Below are positions 1-5,624 of a stretch of DNA of 8,214 bases, in pieces (position 1 is the stretch's first letter; the number at the start of each line of letters is the position of its first letter). Origin of the DNA: a bacterium (GTDB taxonomy: Bacteria; AUK180); contig JAGGYO010000031.1 in the NCBI GenBank assembly GCA_021162505.1, forward strand, positions 1 through 8,214, written 5' to 3'. Under the pieces are notes generated by a model. It searched no databases, was not told the DNA's origin, and saw nothing but the letters and a program-made list of their open reading frames with translations. The position numbers and the translations under genes are program-made.

Positions 1-6
1 CCTCCT
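1..6 (-). promoter_or_regulatory. Shine-Dalgarno of a leftward gene outside the window
   Basis: Read on the minus strand, the first six bases are AGGAGG, a full-consensus ribosome binding site. A start codon would lie a few bases beyond the left edge. The leftward promoter at 27-55 supports a real gene there. Its identity cannot be seen. Confidence 0.55.
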
Positions 7-20
7 GCGTTTTAGTTAGA

Positions 21-43
21 TTACTTTATATACCATAAAGTAA
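21..43. repeat. 9-bp inverted repeat over a -10 box
   Basis: TTACTTTAT (21-29) and ATAAAGTAA (35-43) are perfect reverse complements with a 5-nt loop. The repeat spans the -10 box of the leftward promoter, so a repressor site is a plausible reading. It is AT-rich and carries no U-tract on either side, so a terminator is less likely. Confidence 0.4.
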
Positions 44-55
44 AAATTATGTCAA
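27..55 (-). promoter_or_regulatory. Leftward sigma70-type promoter
   Basis: On the minus strand there is a perfect TTGACA (positions 55-50), a 17-nt spacer and TATATA (32-27), preceded by TG one base upstream (extended -10). Transcription would start near base 20, leaving a short leader before the AGGAGG at 6-1. A 9-bp inverted repeat with a 5-nt loop (21-29 and 35-43) covers the -10 region and could be an operator. The downstream gene is outside the window. Confidence 0.6.
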
Positions 56-88
56 CATTATTCTTTAGAATTATGAATCTCGTTTTAA

Positions 89-106
89 TTGTGATTCAGA
101 CAGAAG
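89..106. repeat. Left terminal inverted repeat of the IS
   Basis: TTGTGATTCAGACAGAAG is the exact reverse complement of 2392-2409. The match stops on both sides at the next base, which defines the likely IS boundary. Confidence 0.8.
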
Positions 107-233
107 CATCTATTAAATAGGAGTAAAAATATCGTAACTTTAATAATATTCATAAAATATCTATATTTATTTTGATATTTTTTTATAAAAATAAGTAAGA
201 AAAAACTTTTTTTATTTTTTTTAACATTTTACT
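107..233. other. AT-rich noncoding left end of the IS
   Basis: This stretch between the left terminal repeat and the transposase promoter is strongly AT-rich, with long A and T runs at 176-230. I see no gene in it. It may hold subterminal transposase binding sites, but none can be identified by eye. Confidence 0.4.
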
Positions 234-261
234 TGACAAACTGATATGTTTATGATATAAT
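234..261 (+). promoter_or_regulatory. Strong promoter of the IS genes
   Basis: TTGACA (234-239), a 16-nt spacer and TATAAT (256-261), with TG one base upstream of the -10 (extended -10). Both hexamers are perfect consensus, which is strong for an insertion sequence. Transcription should start near base 268. The -10 box lies in the 12-bp gap of a perfect 10-bp inverted repeat (241-272), suggesting that the promoter is held in check by a bound protein. Confidence 0.8.
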
Positions 262-272
262 TAACATATCAG
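241..272. promoter_or_regulatory. Perfect 10-bp inverted repeat flanking the -10 box (operator candidate)
   Basis: CTGATATGTT (241-250) and AACATATCAG (263-272) are perfect reverse complements separated by 12 bp. The arm centres are 22 bp apart, about two helical turns, as expected for a dimeric regulator bound on one face of DNA. The left arm fills the spacer between -35 and -10, and the right arm covers the expected transcription start. Placement and symmetry argue for an operator. What binds it is unknown. Confidence 0.55.
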
Positions 273-288
273 TAATATGGAGGATACT

Positions 289-654
289 ATGGATATTAGT
301 AGATTGCGAAAGGAAGTTTATCTTCTTGATTCGGAAAGGAAAGAATTGCAAGACCGTTCAGTTAAACCCCATAATATAATAAGGGGTTCGTTGTACACGA
401 TATATCGAAAATGCGGTAACCCTAATTGTAAATGTGCCCGTGGTGAAAAACATGCAGGTAAGTACATTTCCATAAGTAAGAATGGCAAAACTCATTTAAC
501 TTATGTGAGAAAAAAAGATTTAAAACGGGTAGAAAAAGGAACAAGAAATTATAAGGCATACCAAAATAATCTTGCAAGAATAAGGGAAATAAATGAAAAA
601 ATATACACTATTTTGGAGGCAATCAGGGATGAAAGAGTTAAAGAATACAAATAA
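289..654 (+). CDS. DUF6788-like small Cys-motif protein of the IS
   Basis: A 121-aa basic protein from ATG 289. That start has GGAGG at 279-283 with 5-nt spacing; the ATG at 277 lies upstream of this site and only about 9 nt from the expected transcription start, so it was not chosen. An N-terminal helical stretch (1-28) is followed by a conserved-looking core (about 32-80) with C-x4-C-x-C-x5-H (C42, C47, C49, H55), which could bind a metal, and GKTHLTYVRK. The C-terminal part (81-121) is charged and helical. The core resembles the DUF6788 family, which I recall beside transposase genes; its function is not established. Its stop overlaps the transposase start by 26 nt, so the two are probably translationally coupled. 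It could be a transposition accessory or the regulator of the promoter palindrome; both are guesses. Confidence 0.75.
   Translation: MDISRLRKEVYLLDSERKELQDRSVKPHNIIRGSLYTIYRKCGNPNCKCARGEKHAGKYISISKNGKTHLTYVRKKDLKRVEKGTRNYKAYQNNLARIREINEKIYTILEAIRDERVKEYK
615..631 (+). promoter_or_regulatory. Ribosome binding site that fixes the transposase start
   Basis: GGAGG at 615-619 lies 9 nt before ATG 629, inside the end of the upstream gene. No comparable site precedes the in-frame ATG at 593, so 629 is the better start. Confidence 0.6.
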
Positions 655-2176
655 TGTTATTGATGATATAATCGTATACAGGGAGAATAAACCTTTTGTT
701 AGACGAGCATTAAAGGATGGTCGTATCGATTATTTAGACTTAACCGAATGGACATTTACGGATAAATTTTTTGCATTTCTCTTAAGCATTAAATTTTTTG
801 AGTGGAATAAGTCGTCATTTCCAACACCGAGAGAAAGGGAATGTACGCCCCTTTGGGTACTTCTTTCCTGTATAATACAAATGAAATTGCATAGAACAAG
901 TGCATTTCTGAATCTTCCCGGAATACTACGCTCCGGTTCAATTCTTACACGGGTAGGATTAAACATAGGTCATAAAGCCGGTGGGTTTAATTATAAGAAT
1001 AAAAAAGAGCGAAAGTCAATTGTTAATCAAGATGGGGTAAGGAAATATTTCAAAATTATTGAAGCGAACAAATTGGAAAATTGGTATAATGCAGATATTA
1101 GTCATTTTATTTATCGTCATAGAGGTTTTGATAAACAGGGCATATTTGTTATTGACGGCACTTTTTTAGTGGTACCCGACAACGAGAATTATAGATATAC
1201 TGTCAGAATGCCTCTTGACGAACATGATAATTTAATAAATTTGAAAATGCTCAGTGAGGAGATGCGAAAAAGTATTAAGTACAAACCCTGTTATAAATTA
1301 ACGACCTTATTGCATTTAAGCAATGCGGATACGGAACCTGTTTATATATACGGAGGAGTGCATTTGGGACCTGGGAATGAGTCTGAACTGAAATCGGGAG
1401 AAAAGTTAGTGGATGATTTTGTCAATACGCTTGGAAAGGGAATAATTAAGTTATTGATTGTTGACAGAGGGTTTTTGAGCGGGAAGATACTATCCCGATT
1501 TAAGATCGAGCATAAGATTGATACGCTTATACCCATCCGCAGTGATATGAACATATTAAAAGATGCCATAGGTTTGACCCGATTTCCTGATCAAAAGTGG
1601 GAATTATATGAAGAAGAAAAGGATAAAGCGGGAACGGTTATAAAAAGGCGGGAAGTTTGTGGTTTTGCAGAAATGACAAGCTGGGAAGAATGTAAGGTTC
1701 CATTGTATGTAGCACTTATGAAGGAGTGGGGAAAAGGTGAAGAACATATATGGGGACTAATTTCAACAAAGGTATTTAAGCAACCTCATAGGGCATTTGA
1801 TTTGTATAAATTAAGGACAAGTATTGAAGAAAGACATAAGCAATTAAAGGAATCTTGGAATATAGTTGATTTTAAATCACCTGATTTTAATTTAGATGCA
1901 ACACATGTAATATTTACCCTTCTAACCTATACTTTGTTACAATTATATCTTTCTCGCAAGAATTTACAGAAACTCGCCAATAAAACTATTGATACATTAA
2001 GGAAAGAAGAAAAACTCGGTAACAATGCAGTGATAGTATATGTGAAAAGTTATTTTGCAACATTTAGTGTCAGAGAATATACAAATATTTTGTTGGCATT
2101 AGAGAAGGAACCGAAAATTCGATTAAAGAATTGGAATGATGCTTTTATGAAAGATGAAAGAAAACGTTCACCTTAA
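629..2176 (+). CDS. IS4-type DDE transposase
   Basis: A 515-aa protein (from ATG 629) that would catalyse cut-and-paste movement of the surrounding element by recognising its 18-bp ends. The RNase H-like catalytic core has the first Asp in FVIDGTFL (D176), the second in LLIVDRGFLSG (D279) and the Glu in YKLRTSIEERHKQLK (E400). The last segment matches the IS4-family Y-(2)-R-(3)-E-(6)-K signature exactly (Y393, R396, E400, K407). The long segment between the second Asp and the Glu fits the beta-strand insertion domain of this superfamily. The N-terminal 100 residues probably hold the DNA-binding part. The frame is intact, with no premature stop or frameshift. It overlaps the upstream small gene by 26 nt in another frame with its own Shine-Dalgarno, so re-initiation rather than frameshifting is likely. 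Subfamily assignment is uncertain. Confidence 0.9.
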   Translation: MKELKNTNNVIDDIIVYRENKPFVRRALKDGRIDYLDLTEWTFTDKFFAFLLSIKFFEWNKSSFPTPRERECTPLWVLLSCIIQMKLHRTSAFLNLPGILRSGSILTRVGLNIGHKAGGFNYKNKKERKSIVNQDGVRKYFKIIEANKLENWYNADISHFIYRHRGFDKQGIFVIDGTFLVVPDNENYRYTVRMPLDEHDNLINLKMLSEEMRKSIKYKPCYKLTTLLHLSNADTEPVYIYGGVHLGPGNESELKSGEKLVDDFVNTLGKGIIKLLIVDRGFLSGKILSRFKIEHKIDTLIPIRSDMNILKDAIGLTRFPDQKWELYEEEKDKAGTVIKRREVCGFAEMTSWEECKVPLYVALMKEWGKGEEHIWGLISTKVFKQPHRAFDLYKLRTSIEERHKQLKESWNIVDFKSPDFNLDATHVIFTLLTYTLLQLYLSRKNLQKLANKTIDTLRKEEKLGNNAVIVYVKSYFATFSVREYTNILLALEKEPKIRLKNWNDAFMKDERKRSP

Positions 2177-2226
2177 AAATGATTTTTATCTAAAATAAGT
2201 AGTTTTTATCGGTTATTCCAAGAAAA

Positions 2227-2254
2227 ACAACCATATAAAGGATTGTTGTCTTTT
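2227..2254 (+). terminator. Weak terminator-like hairpin after the transposase
   Basis: ACAACC (2227-2232) can pair with GG-A-TTGT (2240-2246) with one bulged base and a 7-nt loop, followed within a few bases by CTTTT. The stem is short and AT-rich and the T-run is only four bases, so this is a weak candidate. Confidence 0.2.
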
Positions 2255-2391
2255 GATAGAAAGCAATATGAAATAATATTTAATTGACATAAAATGCTAA
2301 AATAAAAAATACAATTTGTCAATATTTTGCTTCTAAATTCGGCTTTATTATACTTTTTTATATTGTGAGTAATTTTTTGAAAAAAAATCGT

Positions 2392-2409
2392 CTTCTGTCT
2401 GAATCACAA
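2392..2409. repeat. Right terminal inverted repeat of the IS
   Basis: CTTCTGTCTGAATCACAA is the reverse complement of 89-106 over all 18 bp. It lies 18 bp before the -35 box of the kinase gene promoter. Confidence 0.8.
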
Positions 2410-2427
2410 GCGACACAGGACATCTAT

Positions 2428-2456
2428 TTGATTTTTAAGAGGAAATTTAGTATAAT
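2428..2456 (+). promoter_or_regulatory. Promoter of the kinase operon, abutting its start codon
   Basis: TTGATT (2428-2433), a 17-nt spacer and TATAAT (2451-2456). Transcription would begin near 2463, only about 10 nt before ATG 2473, so the leader is little more than the GGAG Shine-Dalgarno (2463-2466). The promoter lies outside the IS, 18 bp beyond its right end, so its core hexamers survived the insertion, although any upstream activator site was separated. Confidence 0.7.
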
Positions 2457-2472
2457 ACCAATGGAGTTAATT

Positions 2473-4122
2473 ATGTTAAATGTAAAATTTAAAGGCAAAA
2501 AAATCAAGGTTGAAAAAGGTACAACCGTATTGGATTTTTTAAAAAAGATCAAATATAAAAGCAAATTCAAACCTTTGGGTGCATTCTTTAATAATGAACT
2601 GGTAAATCTTGCCGAGACCATTAAAAGAGATGTCGAAATAAAAATTGCGAATATTACTTCTATTGAAGGAATGAAAATATATTCTACTTCACTATCATTC
2701 GTATTATTCTATGTTACAAAAAAAATGTTTCCGAAAGATAATCTTATTGTGCAGCATTCATTGGCAGGCGGGCTTTATCTTTCTTTTGAAAGGAAAAAAT
2801 TCGTTTCTTTCAAAAACATTCAAAAAATTAAAAGAATGATGAAAAGGGTCATAAAAGAAGATAGACAAATAGTAAAAGAAGTTATGGGTATCGAAGACGG
2901 TATAGAATATTTTAAATCCATTAAAGATCACAGCAAAACAAAATTTTTACAACAGGGAATAAATGAGCAAATTCCTATATATTCTCTGGGTAAAAATATG
3001 AAGACCTATTTTTACGGTCCTCTTGTCCCATCAACGGGATATTTGGGGTTATTTAATATCATTTCCTATCCCGGTGGCTTAGTGCTCTTTTTCCCCACAC
3101 CTTCTTCACCAAATAAAATACCTGAATTTAGAGAACAAAAAAAAGTTTTCAGTGTTTTTCATGAGTACGAGGATTGGAAAAAAGTACTGAATGTTAACGA
3201 TGTCGGTTCATTGAATGAGACCATTAGGAACGGCCAGATATCTCAGATCGTAAAGATCTCTGAGGTTATTCATGAGAAAAAAATATCATATATTGCAGAT
3301 GAGATCAAAAATGATAAAAATATTAAACTGATCCTTATTGCCGGTCCCAGCGCTTCGGGAAAGACCACTTTCACTAAACGATTGTCCATCCATTTACAGG
3401 TTAACGGCATAAAAACAGCAATGATAAGTTTGGATGATTACTTTTTACCAAGAGAGAAAACCCCGAAAGATAGGGATGGTAATTATGATTTTGAACATAT
3501 TGATGCTATTGATATCGAGCTTTTCAATAATAATCTTATGTCATTGATCGAAGGGGAAGAGGTGGAGATACCTGAATTTGATTTCAAGATAGGCAGGAAA
3601 AAAGCTCATGGCGAAAAACTGAAATTGGAAAATAATCAGGTCATTCTCATTGAAGGTATACATGGCCTTGATCCGAAATTAACATACTATATTCCGGATA
3701 TCCTAAAATATAAAATATATGTTAGTGCCTTGACGCAATTAAATGTTGATTCACATAATAGGATACCCACGACTGATACAAGAAAGATCAGAAGGATGGT
3801 TCGCGATTTTCATTTTAGAAAATACGGTGCGGAGGATACATTGAAAAGATGGGATTCCATTAGACGCGGTGAAGCTCGATGGATATTTCCTTTCCAGGAG
3901 AATGCGGATGCAATGTTTAACTCAGCATTAATATACGAACTGGCAACATTAAAAGATAGTGCCGTCATGTTATTGAGAGAAATATCTCCCGATAGTGAGG
4001 TTTATTTTGAAGCCCGAAGATTATTGAATTTCTTGAGCTATTTCTTTACGCTTCCACCTAAGGAGATACCTCCAACCTCAGTATTGAGAGAATTTTTGGG
4101 AAGTAGTTCTTTTCACTATTAG
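2473..4122 (+). CDS. TGS/ThrRS-like domain nucleoside kinase (uridine kinase/phosphoribulokinase superfamily)
   Basis: A 549-aa cytoplasmic protein. Residues 1-65 look like a TGS domain (ubiquitin-like fold; KGTTVLDFL). Residues 66-240 resemble the second domain of threonyl-tRNA synthetase; HSLAGGLY (95-102) recalls its HSxAHLL motif with the second His lost, so editing activity is unlikely. The C-terminal half is a P-loop kinase of the uridine kinase/PRK type: Walker A GPSASGKT (291-298), SLDDYF (319-324), DFEHIDAID (339-347), LIEGIHGL (392-399) and a basic R-rich stretch near 430-447. Whole-length proteins of this architecture are usually annotated as nucleoside kinases; the true substrate is not evident. 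ATG 2473 was chosen because it has GGAG at 6-nt spacing and the promoter -10 ends at 2456. An in-frame GTG at 2365 lies inside the IS and upstream of the promoter. It heads a three-gene operon. Confidence 0.85.
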   Translation: MLNVKFKGKKIKVEKGTTVLDFLKKIKYKSKFKPLGAFFNNELVNLAETIKRDVEIKIANITSIEGMKIYSTSLSFVLFYVTKKMFPKDNLIVQHSLAGGLYLSFERKKFVSFKNIQKIKRMMKRVIKEDRQIVKEVMGIEDGIEYFKSIKDHSKTKFLQQGINEQIPIYSLGKNMKTYFYGPLVPSTGYLGLFNIISYPGGLVLFFPTPSSPNKIPEFREQKKVFSVFHEYEDWKKVLNVNDVGSLNETIRNGQISQIVKISEVIHEKKISYIADEIKNDKNIKLILIAGPSASGKTTFTKRLSIHLQVNGIKTAMISLDDYFLPREKTPKDRDGNYDFEHIDAIDIELFNNNLMSLIEGEEVEIPEFDFKIGRKKAHGEKLKLENNQVILIEGIHGLDPKLTYYIPDILKYKIYVSALTQLNVDSHNRIPTTDTRKIRRMVRDFHFRKYGAEDTLKRWDSIRRGEARWIFPFQENADAMFNSALIYELATLKDSAVMLLREISPDSEVYFEARRLLNFLSYFFTLPPKEIPPTSVLREFLGSSSFHY

Positions 4123-4130
4123 AATTTTAT

Positions 4131-4144
4131 AGGAGGTTGTTATG
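4131..4144 (+). promoter_or_regulatory. Consensus ribosome binding site of the 86-aa gene
   Basis: AGGAGG (4131-4136) lies 5 nt before ATG 4142, in the 19-nt gap after the kinase stop codon. This supports a real, well-translated small gene in the same transcript. Confidence 0.7.
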
Positions 4145-4402
4145 GCGATTGATTTTAAAGAGAATTATATCCATGTGGATATGAAAAAAATGAGCTTTCA
4201 TGAATTCGAGCAACACCTCTTTTCCAAATCATTTTGTGGTAAAGAGATTATTGAATCATCAATTTTGACCAATGGTAAAAAAGTTAGATTAATGGACACA
4301 AAGATCTGGGAAATAGCTCAAAGGATTTTGAGGGATATAAATTCCATGAAGGAATTTTCAGAGAATTTAAAAAAAGAGATTGAGCACATTTTGGAATTTT
4401 AA
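4142..4402 (+). CDS. Conserved-looking hypothetical protein, 86 aa
   Basis: I do not recognise this protein. It is small, soluble and charged, with no signal peptide or membrane segment. Residues 1-14 (MAIDFKENYIHVDM) look like a short beta-strand region, followed by a helix (MSFHEFEQHLF), a short strand-turn with NGKKVRLMD near 44-52 and a long amphipathic C-terminal helix (54-86, rich in K and E). It has a full AGGAGG ribosome binding site and starts 19 nt after the kinase gene, so it is probably co-transcribed. Its stop is 2 nt before the next start, indicating translational coupling. The role could be linked to the kinase or to the next protein, but nothing in the sequence shows which. 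Confidence 0.7.
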   Translation: MAIDFKENYIHVDMKKMSFHEFEQHLFSKSFCGKEIIESSILTNGKKVRLMDTKIWEIAQRILRDINSMKEFSENLKKEIEHILEF

Positions 4403-4404
4403 CC

Positions 4405-4764
4405 ATGGGCTATAGGTTAAATAAACTGGCTTCTCATTTGCAAAATCTTGTAAAAAATGTAATGACCAATGGTCAGATCTCTCATGAAGAATGGATATAT
4501 TACCTAAAGACATATTTTGATGTACACGATATTAATTCAAAGATCAATATAATGAAATACTCGAGATATTATATTCTCAATGAGATAAATCTATTGGATA
4601 CGGATGTTACAGAACACTTTGAGGAGATCTTCCGTTATGGGGAATTGGGAATTACAAGAGCATTGAATTTAATGAAAAAAGAAGATTATGAAACGGGCGA
4701 ACTTTATTTAATAATGAATGTAAAAGAGGGGCTTAAACTATTTTTAAGGCGGATGGGAGAGTAA
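4405..4764 (+). CDS. Hypothetical all-helical protein, 119 aa
   Basis: I do not recognise this protein. It reads as almost entirely alpha-helical and soluble, with aromatic-rich segments (EEWIYYLKTYFDVHD near 28-42, KYSRYYILNEINLLD near 51-65) and no Cys, signal peptide or membrane span. It begins 2 nt after the stop of the 86-aa gene with only a weak TGGA-type Shine-Dalgarno inside that gene, so translation is probably coupled. Its last codons (GGATGGGAGA then TAA) coincide with the P1 helix sequence of the convergent RNase P RNA: the coding end overlaps rnpB by about 14 nt. A terminator for this operon is not visible. Confidence that it is a gene rests on the unbroken frame, spacing and codon use similar to its neighbours. 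Confidence 0.65.
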   Translation: MGYRLNKLASHLQNLVKNVMTNGQISHEEWIYYLKTYFDVHDINSKINIMKYSRYYILNEINLLDTDVTEHFEEIFRYGELGITRALNLMKKEDYETGELYLIMNVKEGLKLFLRRMGE

Positions 4765-5076
4765 GCCGGATTCTGTTTTAATGACCATTCATCTATGCGG
4801 TCAACCTGAGAACTCGGACGAACAGCCCTCAAATGTTCTCTATTTGGCCTTGCTCCGGCAGGGGTTTACTACCTTTTATCATTACTGATAAAAGGGACAG
4901 TTTCTTACACTATCTTTTCACTCTTACCTGAAATAAATTCTAAAAAAATCTATTTCCCGGCGACTTTTTTTCTGTGGCACTTTCCTCTCTTACGAGATCC
5001 CAAAAGGGACTGCCTGCTCTGCGGAGTCCGGACTTTCCTCTCCGATAAATCGAAGCGGTCAATCATCTCCCATCCA
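4750..5076 (-). ncRNA. rnpB: RNase P RNA (M1-type), catalytic RNA for tRNA 5' processing
   Basis: On the minus strand the conserved bacterial RNase P elements appear in order: GAGGAAAGTCCGGACTCC near the 5' end, GAGGAAAGTGCCACAGAAA, AGGTAAGAGTGAAA, GTAAACCCC followed by GGAGCAAGGCCAAATAG, AGATGAATGG, and ACAGAATCCGGCTTA at the 3' end. The ends pair as a perfect 10-bp P1 helix (5066-5075 with 4751-4760). An internal hairpin with a 10-bp stem and GTAA tetraloop (4872-4895), a GNRA loop, is probably P12. A GGT near the P15 position could pair with the tRNA CCA end. Length is about 326 nt, a little short for an A-type RNA, mostly because the P3 and P13/P14 region arms are reduced. It is transcribed from its own promoter (5081-5109). 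No clear U-tract terminator follows; its 3' end runs into the convergent 119-aa gene. Confidence 0.97.
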
Positions 5077-5080
5077 CAAC

Positions 5081-5109
5081 ATTATAATAAATTTCTTATA
5101 ATTTTTCAA
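5081..5109 (-). promoter_or_regulatory. rnpB promoter
   Basis: On the minus strand: TTGAAA (5109-5104), a 17-nt spacer and TATAAT (5086-5081). The expected start, about 7 nt further on, falls at 5074-5075, exactly where the P1 helix begins, so the transcript needs little or no 5' trimming. Confidence 0.8.
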
Positions 5110-5214
5110 TATTTGTGTTCCAACTCTATTTTAGATGTTTGATTTCCAAAAAAAATACTGCTTACCATTGAGAACAAAATAGTTTATATTACAGAGAGAA
5201 TGCTTTGTTATTCG

Positions 5215-5242
5215 GAGCAATTGAAAATTGCGTAGGAATCCC
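5215..5242. repeat. Degenerate GCAATT/AATTGC hairpin repeat
   Basis: GCAATT (5217-5222) and AATTGC (5226-5231) form a 6-bp stem with a GAA loop, within GGAGCAATTGAAAATTGCG. This resembles the common GGAGCAATTCATGAATTGC-type intergenic repeat seen in many bacteria, here with base changes in the loop and flank. The assignment is by recollection. Confidence 0.4.
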
Positions 5243-5271
5243 ATTTTTAAGTGTTTAATCTGTATTCACGC

Positions 5272-5297
5272 GGTCATTCCTGCGAAAGCAGAAATCC
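5272..5297. repeat. GTCATTCCTGCGAAAGCAG-type intergenic repeat
   Basis: The core GTCATTCCTGCGAAAGCAG is a widespread bacterial intergenic hairpin repeat: CTGC and GCAG close a GAAA loop. One base of the outer stem has changed (GCAGAAA where GCAGGAA is usual), so this copy is slightly degenerate. A second TCCGGTCATCC at 5304-5314 may be the edge of an adjoining copy. Confidence 0.65.
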
Positions 5298-5493
5298 GGT
5301 ATTTCCGGTCATCCAGAGGTATGTCCCGCTTGTTATGTGTGTTAATAACATTTTAGCAAGCTATTGTAGTTTTTCAATATTAATATTTTATTAAGAGTAA
5401 AAAATATTTTATATGAAAATAATGTTTTTGTTTCGGGTTTTAAAAAAAAATGTAGGGAAGAAATTAAACGAAAGATTTGAATAAGGTATGGTT

Positions 5494-5521
5494 GCACGAT
5501 TTCTCAATTGACCAATCGTGC
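5494..5521. repeat. 8-bp stem-loop
   Basis: GCACGATT (5494-5501) and AATCGTGC (5514-5521) pair perfectly around a 12-nt loop. It is more GC-rich than its surroundings and lies 17 bp before a long perfect palindrome, so the two may belong to one small mobile or regulatory element. No T-run follows that would make it an obvious terminator. Confidence 0.5.
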
Positions 5522-5538
5522 TTTGCGTTTGGTATTTT

Positions 5539-5564
5539 CGTATTTTCGTAATTACGAAAATACG
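5539..5564. repeat. 26-bp perfect palindrome
   Basis: CGTATTTTCGTAA (5539-5551) is followed directly by its reverse complement TTACGAAAATACG (5552-5564), with no spacer. The half-site itself contains a repeated GTATTTTC (5532-5539 and 5540-5547). It is upstream of the promoter at 5581-5608. It could be an operator, a recombination site or part of a repeat family. Confidence 0.6.
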
Positions 5565-5580
5565 ACATTAGGTTTGAACT

Positions 5581-5608
5581 TTGAATTTGGATTGAAATGA
5601 TGTATAAT
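5581..5608 (+). promoter_or_regulatory. Promoter-like sequence before a broken gene start
   Basis: TTGAAT (5581-5586), a 16-nt spacer and TATAAT (5603-5608), followed by AGGAGG (5614-5619) and ATG (5625). The arrangement is that of a normal bacterial gene start. Confidence 0.5.
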
Positions 5609-5624
5609 AAATTAGGAGGTGAAG

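Larger units (their letters stand above)
89..2409 (+). mobile_element. Complete IS4-type insertion sequence, about 2.3 kb
   Basis: The element is bounded by perfect 18-bp inverted repeats (89-106 and 2392-2409) and contains two intact rightward genes: a small Cys-motif protein and a DDE transposase with the IS4-type YREK signature. An own promoter lies inside the left end, and about 215 bp of noncoding DNA follow the transposase. No target-site duplication is visible directly outside the repeats: the left flank ends in TTTTAA and the right flank begins GCGACA. Either the family makes none or a long one, the true tips differ by a few bases, or one flank was rearranged. Intact genes and identical ends suggest a recent or still functional copy. 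The exact family name needs a database comparison. Confidence 0.8.
5110..5580. other. Noncoding region with decayed repeats
   Basis: No convincing gene is found in either direction. From 5213 to 5331 it holds fragments resembling widespread intergenic repeats (listed separately). Bases 5331-5490 are plain AT-rich DNA in which I see nothing. From 5494 come a stem-loop and a long palindrome (listed separately). Confidence 0.5.

Noticed and set aside
593..628. Earlier ATG for the transposase
   Set aside because: No Shine-Dalgarno precedes it, while ATG 629 has GGAGG at 9 nt; the extra 12 residues overlap the upstream gene.
629..654. Programmed frameshift between the two IS genes
   Set aside because: The overlap lacks a convincing slippery site, and the second frame has its own ribosome site and ATG; the first protein is also unrelated to a transposase N-terminus.
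2283..2323. ATTGACA/TGTCAAT inverted repeat and a TTGACA box in the IS right end
   Set aside because: The arms are 7 bp with a 27-nt gap in AT-rich DNA, and no -10 box lies at proper spacing from the TTGACA, so neither an operator nor an outward promoter can be supported.
79..2420. Target-site duplication of the IS
   Set aside because: No direct repeat of any useful length is shared by the bases just outside the two inverted repeats; an 8-bp AATTATGT match further out is expected by chance in AT-rich DNA.
2365..2472. GTG start giving a 585-aa kinase
   Set aside because: This start lies inside the IS and upstream of the kinase promoter. The added 36 residues come mainly from the IS end, and ATG 2473 has a proper GGAG.
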